Assembly (NCBI GenBank): GCA_903922535.1
Contig: CAIXUF010000499.1
Coordinates: forward strand, 1-5,651
Source: Candidatus Hydrogenedentota bacterium
GTDB lineage: Bacteria; Hydrogenedentota; Hydrogenedentia; Hydrogenedentiales; CAITNO01
Direction: 5' to 3'
DNA: 5,651 nt
The notes beneath the pieces were generated by a model. The model did no database searches. It was not told where the DNA came from and saw nothing but the letters and a program-made list of their open reading frames with translations. Within the stretch, counting starts at the first letter, position 1. Each line of letters begins with the position of its first letter. The position numbers were made by a program, and so were the translations under genes. Positions 1 through 5,522 of this stretch are shown here, piece after piece.

Positions 1-1966
1 CCGCCTTGTTGCCCGCAGCGTCGGTCGCCGTCACGGTCACGCTCGTCACACCCTTGGTAACGGGCGTGCCGACCGCCGGAGACTGGCCCAGCGTCACAAG
101 TCCGCCGCACGTGTCTGCCGCAACAACACCCACAGTGAAGTCTGGCACAAGCGCCGCACAGGATGCGTCCGCGTCAATCGTCTGCGCCACGGCACCGGCC
201 GTGAAGCTCGGCACCGTAATGTCAAGCACCGTCAGCGTCACTGCGCTGTCCGCCTTGTTGCCCGCAGCGTCGGTCGCCGTCACGGTCACGCTCGTCACAC
301 CCTTGGTGACGGGTGCGCCCACCGCCGGAGACTGGCTCAGCGTAACAAGGCCGGCGCAGGTGTCCGCAGCAACCACGCCCACTGTGAAGTCCGGAACAAG
401 CGCCGCGCACGACGCGTCCGCGTCAATCGTCTTGGCCATTGGCGCTGAGGTGAAGCTCGGTGCCGTAATGTCAAGCACCGTCAGCGTCACCGCGCTGTCC
501 GCCTTGTTGCCCGAAGCGTCGGTCGCCGTCACGGTCACGCTCGTCACACCCTTGGTGACGGGCGCGCCCACCGCCGGAGTCTGGCCCAGCGTCACAAGTC
601 CGCCGCACGTGTCCGCGGCCGCAACACCGACCGTGAAGTCGGGCACAAGCGCCGCGCAAGACGCATCGGCGTCAATCGTCTTGGCCACTGGCAGGGCGGT
701 GAATCCCGGCACGGTAACGTCGAGCACGGTAAGTGCCGCCGCGCTGCCGGTCGAATTGCCCGCCACGTCCGTCGCCGTCACGGTCACGCTCGTCACGCCC
801 TTCGTGACGGGCGTGCCCACCGCCGGAGACTGGCTCAGCGTCACAAGGCCGCCGCAGGCGTCTGCCGCCACAACGCCCGCCGTGAAGTCAGGCACAAGCG
901 CCGCGCAAGACGCGTCCGCATCGATGGTCTTGCTGGCCGGTGCGGTCGTGAAGACCGGCCCGGTCTTGTCGAGCACGGTCAATGTCACGACGCTGTCGGT
1001 CGTGTTGGCAGCGGCATCGGTCGCCGTCACGGTCACATCCGTCACGCCCTTCGTGACAGGCGTGCCGACCACCGGAGACTGGCTCAACGTCACGACGCCA
1101 ACGCAGGTGTCCGCCGCCACAACGCCCGCCGTGAAGTCAGGCACAAGCGCCGCGCAAGACGCATCCGCGTCAACGGTCTTGCTCGACGGCAAGGTGGTGA
1201 AGGCCGGAGCGGTGTGATCATGCACCGTCAGCGTCACAACGCGGTCGGTCTTGTTGCCCGCAGCGTCGGTCGCCGTCACGGTCACGTTGGTCGTGCCTTC
1301 GCCGACGGATGCGCCGACTGCCGGAGACTGGTCCAGCGTCACGCCGCCGGTGCATGTGTCCGCCGCCACAACACCCGCCGTGAAGTCAGGCACAAGCGCG
1401 GCGCACGAGGCGTCGCTGTCAATCGTCTGCGCCACCGGCGCGGAAGTGAACACCGGCCCGATCTTGTCAACCAGGGTAAGCGTCACAACGCTGTCAGTCT
1501 TGTTGCCGGCGGCATCAGTCGCCGTCACGGTCACATCACGCACGCCTTTGCCCTCGGCGATGGAATTCGCCGCCGGCGACTGGCTGAGTGCCACAAGGCC
1601 GGCGCAGGTGTCCGCAGCCACCACGCCCACTGTGAAGTCAGGCACGCGAGCCGCGCACGACGCGTCGGTGTCAACGGCCTTGCTCACCGGCGCGACCGTG
1701 AAGCTCGGCGCGGTGATGTCAAGCACCGTAAGTGTCACCGGGACGCTGTCCTTGTTGCCCGTGGCGTCGGTCGCCGTCACGGTGACGTTCGTCACGCCCT
1801 TGGTGACGGGGGTCCCAATCGCCGGAGACTGCGTAATCGCCGCGGGGCCACTGCAAACGTCGTACGCCGCAACACCCGCGGTGAAGTCGGGCACGAGAGC
1901 CACGCAGGAGGCGTCGGCGTCAAGCGTCTGCGCCACCGGATTACTGGTGAAGGCCGGCGGGGTCGT
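1..1966 (-). repeat. Tandem array of eight HYR repeats, 249-base period (units 3-10, last one truncated by the window)
   Basis: Unit boundaries on the minus strand are 1966-1718, 1717-1466, 1465-1217, 1216-968, 967-719, 718-470, 469-221 and 220-1. All complete units are 83 residues (249 bases) except the second, which has one extra codon in its P-A-A-N-S loop. Shared features are D-A-S-C-A-A-L-V-P-D-F, a second cysteine 17 residues after the first, L-x-Q-[ST]-P, T-V-T-A-T-D-A-A-G-N and a closing T-L-T-V-L-D. The plus-strand string gtcgccgtcacggt occurs in nearly every unit. By hand count the last two units match at roughly 87% of bases. HYR (hyalin repeat) domains are extracellular Ig-like modules; here they form a long stalk that continues past the left edge. 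Confidence 0.93.
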
Positions 1967-4702
1967 GTCGACCACATGGACCAACCGCGTAATCTGGGCC
2001 TGGTTGCCATAATCGTCCGCGGCGGTGTAGATAACCTCATAATCACCCGGTACTGTCGGATCGACAATGGCGCCGCCAATGTCGGCCCACGCATAGCCTG
2101 TGCACGCGTCCTCGCCGTCCGCGCCCAACTCATCGTACGTGCCGCCGCACTCGACAGTCACGACCGCGTCGCCGTAAAGCGTGATGACAGGCGGTGTGGT
2201 GTCGTCAACGGTCACGAGCCTCGTGACCGTGTCGGCGACATTGCCGGCAGCGTCGGTCACGTTGTAGGTGACTGTGTAATCTTGAAGCGACTGGTTGTTG
2301 ACCACGTCACCGCCAACGGTGACGACCAAACCGGTCGAGCAGTTGTCCGTCACAGTGGCGCTCAGCTCGGTGTACGGCTCGTTGCACTGCACAGTAACGT
2401 GCGCGTCGCCGACGAGGTGAATGACGGGCTTGGTGATGTCCACAAGGGTCAATGTCACCACGGCGTGCTGCATGTTGCCCGCGGCATCCGTCGCCGTCAC
2501 GGTCACGTCGTGAACGCCTCTGCCCGCGATGGTGGAGTTCGCCGCCGGGGTCTGGGTAAGCGTCACGAGGCCGCCGCATGTGTCCTCCGCCGCAACGCCC
2601 GCGGTGAAGTCAGGCACAAGGGCCGCGCAGGAGGCGTCGGCATCGAGGCTCTGCGGCACCGGCAGGGTGTTGAAGTACGGCGGGGTAAGGTCAAGCACGG
2701 TCAGCGTGACCGTCCTGACAGTCAAGTTGCCGTAGACGTCTTCGGCCGTTACGATCACATCGTACACGCCCTTCGTCACGGGGGTGCCAGCCTCCGGGGA
2801 CTGGATCATCGTCACAACATCGCCGCAGCTGTCCACGGCCACAGCGTCCGCCACGAAGTCGGGCACGAGTGCGTCGCACGCGGCGTTCGCGTCAATGGAC
2901 GTGGAGGCCGGCGGCGTGGTGAACACCGGACCTGTCCGGTCAACGACATGAACCGTTGTGTCCGCCGTGGCCCAATTGCCGGCCTTGTCGACGACAGTGA
3001 GCGTCACACCCACATCGATTCCGGCCTTCTCGCAAGTAAACGTGTTCGGGGCAACTGAGCAGTTTGCCCAGACGATTTCGCAGTTGTCTTTGCTGCCCGC
3101 GCCAATCGCTTCAATGTCGGCCAGCGTCAGCGTGTAGCTGCCTTCGGCGTTCAAGGTCACCTGAATCGGGGACGCGACCGGGGTCGGGGCCGTGGGTTCG
3201 GTCACGGTGATGACCGACTGGCAGACCGCAGTGCGGCCAAGGGTGTCAGACACCGTGACATCAATGGTCTTTGACGGGATGTCGGCGCAGGCAAACGAGT
3301 CGTTCGACAGGACCGTCTTCCAAATGCCCGCTTCGGCGGCGCTGGACTCAACCACGAGCGATGTGTCCGTGATGGTGGTGGCCACGGTGAGGTCAATCGA
3401 TGCGGGTTTGCAGGTCACCGACGGACCGTTCGTGCTGCGCTCATAGGCGCCCATGTCCGCCCTGCCGCCGAGCGGACGCGTCACGCCGCGCACGTCCGTG
3501 CCGGAGATGATTGCGGGATCGCCGGTGTTGACGCACGGGGAGGTGGACTGCAGGGTGTAGTCGTCGGTGGTCGGATCGGTGAACACCGGACTACCGTTGA
3601 GGTTGCCGGTGCCGCCGGGCGTCGTGGAACTATGATCAATCCAAGTGCCAACACCGGCGGGGACCGGAAATTCCTGATAGCTATAGGAGGCGAGTGTGTA
3701 GTTGAAAGTGGCGGCCTTGTCGCTGAGGCGTGGCTGGTTGTCCTGCACTTCGCCAGTGCCATTAACCTTGATGATGGATGAATTGAAGGCGGGTGAGCAA
3801 TCCCAGTTGTACACGCCCGAACTGTTCGCGCCGAACAGCGTGTAGCCTGCGGTGCCGAGGGTGTTGCTGGTAATCGTGCAGCCGGTGAACGTGGCGCTGG
3901 CGCCGTTGTTGAACACCGCACCGCCGCCGCGAACCGCGTTCTTCGGTGTGTCTTCCTGCCGGTCGGCCAGGTTCTTGTAGAACAGGCAGTTGACGAGCGC
4001 CGCGGCGGCATTGTTGCCGCCATACGTCTCGTTGGCCACGGCACCGCCGCTGACCGCCGCGGTGTTGTGGTGGAAAATGCAATTGCTGATCGTCGGCGCA
4101 GACCGCCAGTTGTAGATGCCGCCGCCGCGCCAGGTGTTATAGTCGTCCGCGACGCCGGAGGCGTTGCCGCCGGTGATGGTGAAACCGTCAATCGTCGCGT
4201 TGACAGTGGCGCCGTCGTTGGTGCCGAAAACAATCACGTGGAAGGCCGGGTCCGCGCCGCCACGGGCTTTACTGCCGTCGATGACAGTCACGTTCTGGTA
4301 ATAGTTGCGCTCGTTTAGGCTGGTTTCCTGCCTGCCCGCGCCCCCACGGTAGCCTTCAAAGCCGCCGTACAGGGCCACGCCGCTTTTCATCACCAGCGAG
4401 CCCGTTTGGCCGCCCCACGACTCGTCGCGCCTCTCGCCATAGACGAACGCGGTGCCAGTGCGGGAGTAGCCTGCGACCCACACTTCACCGCCGCCGACGG
4501 CGGCGTTAATGGCCGGCTGAAGCGTGGTGAACGCATTATTCCATGTCGAGCCATCATTCGTGCCCGGTGCGGTTGGGTCCACGTGGAAGACGGCTGCCGA
4601 GGCAGCGCCCCCGAACAGCATGAGCGCCATACATGTCACCCACAGTGCCACAAAGGTCAATGTGTTGGACTTACTTGAACCCCGTTGCTTCATGGCAAAC
4701 AT
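1..4702 (-). CDS. Giant secreted modular surface protein: Pmp-like beta-helix, choice-of-anchor Q motif, DUF5011 and HYR repeats (3' end beyond window)
   Basis: I followed this minus-strand frame codon by codon from ATG at 4702 to the left edge: 1567 sense codons, no stop, so the C-terminus is missing. The start is fixed by GGAGGT seven bases upstream; the in-frame ATG at 4693 would sit 16 bases from it. Domains in order: signal peptide 1-36, beta-helix with choice-of-anchor Q motif 37-421, two degenerate Ig-like modules 424-587, HYR 588-755, DUF5011 pair 756-912, eight HYR units 913 onward. No catalytic motif is visible. HYR and DUF5011 are extracellular Ig-fold modules found in adhesins and repeat stalks, so I infer a secreted or surface-attached adhesin or scaffold. 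The cell anchor (sorting tag, transmembrane segment or other) would lie past position 1. The gene has its own promoter and long leader. The frame and architecture are secure; the biological role is not. Confidence 0.95.
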   Translation of the reverse strand, partial: MFAMKQRGSSKSNTLTFVALWVTCMALMLFGGAASAAVFHVDPTAPGTNDGSTWNNAFTTLQPAINAAVGGGEVWVAGYSRTGTAFVYGERRDESWGGQTGSLVMKSGVALYGGFEGYRGGAGRQETSLNERNYYQNVTVIDGSKARGGADPAFHVIVFGTNDGATVNATIDGFTITGGNASGVADDYNTWRGGGIYNWRSAPTISNCIFHHNTAAVSGGAVANETYGGNNAAAALVNCLFYKNLADRQEDTPKNAVRGGGAVFNNGASATFTGCTITSNTLGTAGYTLFGANSSGVYNWDCSPAFNSSIIKVNGTGEVQDNQPRLSDKAATFNYTLASYSYQEFPVPAGVGTWIDHSSTTPGGTGNLNGSPVFTDPTTDDYTLQSTSPCVNTGDPAIISGTDVRGVTRPLGGRADMGAYERSTNGPSVTCKPASIDLTVATTITDTSLVVESSAAEAGIWKTVLSNDSFACADIPSKTIDVTVSDTLGRTAVCQSVITVTEPTAPTPVASPIQVTLNAEGSYTLTLADIEAIGAGSKDNCEIVWANCSVAPNTFTCEKAGIDVGVTLTVVDKAGNWATADTTVHVVDRTGPVFTTPPASTSIDANAACDALVPDFVADAVAVDSCGDVVTMIQSPEAGTPVTKGVYDVIVTAEDVYGNLTVRTVTLTVLDLTPPYFNTLPVPQSLDADASCAALVPDFTAGVAAEDTCGGLVTLTQTPAANSTIAGRGVHDVTVTATDAAGNMQHAVVTLTLVDITKPVIHLVGDAHVTVQCNEPYTELSATVTDNCSTGLVVTVGGDVVNNQSLQDYTVTYNVTDAAGNVADTVTRLVTVDDTTPPVITLYGDAVVTVECGGTYDELGADGEDACTGYAWADIGGAIVDPTVPGDYEVIYTAADDYGNQAQITRLVHVVDTTPPAFTSNPVAQTLDADASCVALVPDFTAGVAAYDVCSGPAAITQSPAIGTPVTKGVTNVTVTATDATGNKDSVPVTLTVLDITAPSFTVAPVSKAVDTDASCAARVPDFTVGVVAADTCAGLVALSQSPAANSIAEGKGVRDVTVTATDAAGNKTDSVVTLTLVDKIGPVFTSAPVAQTIDSDASCAALVPDFTAGVVAADTCTGGVTLDQSPAVGASVGEGTTNVTVTATDAAGNKTDRVVTLTVHDHTAPAFTTLPSSKTVDADASCAALVPDFTAGVVAADTCVGVVTLSQSPVVGTPVTKGVTDVTVTATDAAANTTDSVVTLTVLDKTGPVFTTAPASKTIDADASCAALVPDFTAGVVAADACGGLVTLSQSPAVGTPVTKGVTSVTVTATDVAGNSTGSAAALTVLDVTVPGFTALPVAKTIDADASCAALVPDFTVGVAAADTCGGLVTLGQTPAVGAPVTKGVTSVTVTATDASGNKADSAVTLTVLDITAPSFTSAPMAKTIDADASCAALVPDFTVGVVAADTCAGLVTLSQSPAVGAPVTKGVTSVTVTATDAAGNKADSAVTLTVLDITVPSFTAGAVAQTIDADASCAALVPDFTVGVVAADTCGGLVTLGQSPAVGTPVTKGVTSVTVTATDAAGNKA
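1967..2437 (-). other. Tandem DUF5011 modules interrupting the HYR series (residues 756-834 and 835-912)
   Basis: Each module opens with P-V-I-x-L-x-G-D-A and a V-T-V-[QE]-C strand, then Y-x-E-L-[SG]-A, a D-N-C or D-A-C turn, a central G-D or G-G loop, Y-x-V-x-Y strands and a final D-x-x-G-N loop with R-L-V-x-V. This is the usual DUF5011 (Ig-like, Big-3 clan) layout and length of about 75-80 residues. Both modules keep two cysteines. They separate the first two HYR units from the eight-unit array and probably act as structural stalk elements. Confidence 0.85.
2438..2941 (-). repeat. HYR units 1 and 2 (residues 588-671 and 672-755)
   Basis: These two 84-residue modules carry the HYR pattern: a Pro-rich opening (GPVF, PPYF), a cysteine followed by A-L-V-P-D-F, a second cysteine 17 residues later, a Q-[ST]-P turn, and an E-D-V-Y-G-N or T-D-A-A-G-N loop before the final T-L-T-[VL] strand. 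Unit 1 has cysteines at 609 and 626. Unit 2 resembles unit 4 of the downstream array in its P-A-A-N-S loop. They are more diverged from each other than the downstream units are, suggesting an older part of the stalk. Confidence 0.85.
2942..3439 (-). other. Two degenerate Ig-like linker modules (about residues 424-587)
   Basis: Two beta-rich modules join the helix to the HYR stalk. The first (about 424-502) contains cysteines 431, 472 and 494 and strands such as T-I-D-V-T-V-S-D, resembling a worn HYR or PKD-type fold. The second (about 508-587) has the order V-T-L-N-A-E-G-S-Y-T-L-T-L, then D-N-C, F-T-C and V-T-L-T-V-V-D-K-A-G-N. That order is common in large secreted proteins of Bacteroidetes and related environmental bacteria, where it behaves as a repeat spacer. 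Fold assignment is by pattern only. Confidence 0.6.
3440..4594 (-). other. Pmp-like parallel beta-helix domain ending in a choice-of-anchor Q motif (residues 37-421)
   Basis: The mature N-terminus opens with FHVDP, a Gly/Thr/Asn loop and the pattern L-Q-x-A-I-N-A-A near residue 60, the usual entry to this family. G-V-A-L-Y-G-G-F-E-G (108-117) and N-V-T-V-I-D-G (137-143) follow. Residues 172-280 carry beta-helix coils with Pmp-type signatures: GFTITGG (173-179), GGGIYN (193-198), FHHN (210-213), GGAV (219-222), FYKN (241-244) and GGGAV (259-263). The domain closes with S-P-C (388-390), a D-V-R-G motif and D-M-G-A-Y-E (416-421), the hallmark of the choice-of-anchor Q module. Such right-handed helices often bind carbohydrate or serve as adhesin heads. 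No lyase-like catalytic set is evident, so I infer binding rather than catalysis. Confidence 0.85.
4595..4702 (-). other. Sec signal peptide of the giant surface protein (residues 1-36)
   Basis: The N-terminus has a basic n-region (K5, R7, K11), a hydrophobic core from about L15 to F30, and a small-residue end GGAASA, giving a signal peptidase I type cleavage after A36 (Ala-Ser-Ala). The mature protein would begin AVFHVDP. C24 lies inside the core, but the residues before it (W-V-T) do not form a lipobox, so a lipoprotein is unlikely. This predicts Sec export, consistent with extracellular domains throughout the rest of the protein. Confidence 0.88.
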
Positions 4703-4913
4703 ATCTGGGACCTCCGACGCCGCAGCGCCTTTTGAGATGTCGGGCACCCATGTGCCGCAACCTAACCCGTACACCACACCGTGCAAGAAACTTCTAACAC
4801 GGCCATCCATTTCGCCTAGAGACTAAAAGCAGGAAACGCACATCAGTCACCTGCCAGCCACGCAGAATTTACGAAAACACACCCACCCCCACCTCAAATG
4901 GGAATGAGTCGCA
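4703..4913 (-). other. Long 5' leader (about 210 bases) with a small hairpin and a G-rich tract
   Basis: Between the inferred transcription start and the ATG there is no convincing ORF. The leader transcript carries a G-rich tract at 4893-4882 (GGTGGGGGTGGG) close to its 5' end. It also has a five-base-pair hairpin, GGCAC and GTGCC around a four-base loop, at 4756-4743, about 40 bases before the start codon. I do not recognise any known riboswitch core. The leader could hold translational control or simply be long. Confidence 0.5.
4710..4715 (-). promoter_or_regulatory. Shine-Dalgarno site GGAGGT that fixes the start at 4702
   Basis: GGAGGT on the minus strand is separated by seven bases (4709-4703) from ATG at 4702, an ideal spacing. 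The second in-frame ATG at 4693 would be 16 bases away, so the protein most likely begins M-F-A-M-K rather than M-K. Confidence 0.88.
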
Positions 4914-4919
4914 ATGTTC

Positions 4920-4961
4920 TTTATAATCGATTTTGCTTTTGTTGTCAAGAGGAAAATTTTC
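4920..4961 (-). promoter_or_regulatory. Near-consensus sigma-70-type promoter with UP-like element for the giant surface protein
   Basis: Read on the minus strand, TTGACA (4948-4943) and TATAAA (4925-4920) are separated by exactly 17 bases, so the -35 is perfect and the -10 differs from TATAAT at one position. Immediately upstream of the -35 is the 10-base palindrome GAAAATTTTC (4961-4952), A/T-rich and placed where an UP element would sit. Transcription would start near 4913, about 210 bases before the ATG. The AT-rich block contrasts with the GC-rich coding sequence. I infer constitutive or strong basal expression; no experiment supports this. Confidence 0.8.
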
Positions 4962-5442
4962 GGATTCCTTCGTTACCATCAGAGAAAAAGAATCTAATTG
5001 ATATTACCACCAATAAACCGAAAATTGCAACGCGGGGCCAAGGGGGCCTTGTTTCTTTGTCGCCGCGCACCATGGAAGCCAGGAACTATAGGCTTTAACA
5101 TGTTCCCGTATAACGGTTTATACCATTGACACGAAGGGGGTGACGGATTTCGGGCATTGCGGACAGTGGGCGGATTTGCACACCTAAACCTCATGAAAAG
5201 GTCTTCTGCGGGCCTGCCCAAAACCTGGCGGCTGGCAAACGCGCATTGACGCATACACGCACACCTAACTGCCCCCCAGCGTGCTATCCCGCGTCAGATG
5301 AACAATCATGCGTGAGAAACGTACCCCTATGAGGAAGGCAACGGATGTCTTGAGCAGAGTGATGACAAAGGCCTCGTTGCGGGTCGCACCCCACGCATGG
5401 GTGAAGGCGACCGCGTGCTGAAATGTGCCGTGCATAGGCCAA
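4962..5442. other. Intergenic stretch with no supported gene
   Basis: This stretch separates the terminator-like hairpin of the upstream gene from the promoter of the giant gene. Several short open frames exist on both strands, but none has a clear ribosome binding site, codon pattern or recognisable family. A minus-strand frame of 56 codons (5435-5265) has a partly hydrophobic middle (A-F-V-I-T-L-L-K), but its start abuts the hairpin and its only purine-rich leader, GGGAGG, is part of the hairpin arm. Apart from the palindrome at 5108-5123, I see no tRNA, repeat or mobile-element ends. Confidence 0.6.
5108..5123. promoter_or_regulatory. 16-base near-palindrome overlapping an extended -10-like sequence
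   Basis: The two arms GTATAA and TTATAC are perfect inverted repeats around a four-base spacer CGGT. On the minus strand, the right part reads TGGTATAAA, an extended -10 form, but nothing resembling a -35 lies 17 bases upstream. It could be a regulator binding site, a weak second promoter reading toward the giant gene, or chance in an AT-richer region. Confidence 0.25.
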
Positions 5443-5474
5443 GGGCCTCCCGACCCATGAGAGTCGGGAGGCCC
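5443..5474 (-). terminator. Strong hairpin, likely transcription terminator of the upstream gene
   Basis: GGGCCTCCCGAC and GTCGGGAGGCCC form a perfect 12-base-pair stem. In the minus-strand transcript a U-G and a C-G pair extend it to 14, leaving a UCAU loop; in the plus transcript these inner pairs are C-A and C-G or G-type mismatches, so the minus orientation fits better. It lies 48 bases after the TAA at 5523. Only two U residues follow the stem, so it departs from the classical intrinsic terminator and may act as a tail-less terminator or as an mRNA 3'-end stabiliser. Confidence 0.6.
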
Positions 5475-5496
5475 GTAATCGTTGGTCCGCACGCTT

Positions 5497-5512
5497 TCCC
5501 GGCTTGCCGGGA
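5497..5512 (-). terminator. Short GC-rich hairpin after the upstream stop codon
   Basis: TCCCGG and CCGGGA pair around a CAAG loop (a seventh C-G pair would leave a two-base loop), beginning 11 bases after the TAA. There is no U-tract. With the larger hairpin just beyond it, it may form part of a two-hairpin 3' end; alone it would be a weak terminator. Confidence 0.35.
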
Positions 5513-5522
5513 GAGCCGTGCC

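Noticed and set aside
6..1217. 403-codon plus-strand open frame with internal repeats
   Set aside because: It is the antisense of the HYR array. Its repeats mirror the 249-base period, it has no signal, domain or ribosome binding site, and the minus-strand frame gives a recognisable family throughout.
1..1966. Regular direct repeats considered as a CRISPR-like or satellite array
   Set aside because: The period is 249 bases, every unit is coding in one frame, and the repeats encode a known protein domain; there are no unique spacers.
1214..3058. 614-codon plus-strand open frame, Arg/His/Gly-rich
   Set aside because: It is in exact codon-register antisense to the HYR and DUF5011 coding frame. 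It stays open because the real frame avoids TTA, CTA and in long stretches TCA codons, as GC-rich genes do. Its composition is unlike a natural protein.
3481..4233. 250-codon minus-strand open frame rich in Pro, Ser, Thr and Arg
   Set aside because: It is a shifted frame over the beta-helix domain, whose in-frame product carries clear Pmp and choice-of-anchor Q motifs.
4898..5098. 66-codon plus-strand frame across the promoter region
   Set aside because: It overlaps the strong minus-strand promoter, has no ribosome binding site and encodes no recognisable motif.
5126..5131. TTGACA on the plus strand as a possible -35
   Set aside because: No -10-like hexamer lies 15-19 bases downstream, and no plus-strand gene follows.
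5265..5435. 56-codon minus-strand frame with a partly hydrophobic middle
   Set aside because: No independent ribosome binding site, no family resemblance, mixed third-position usage, and the start directly follows the terminator-like hairpin. It could be a gene remnant but I cannot support it.
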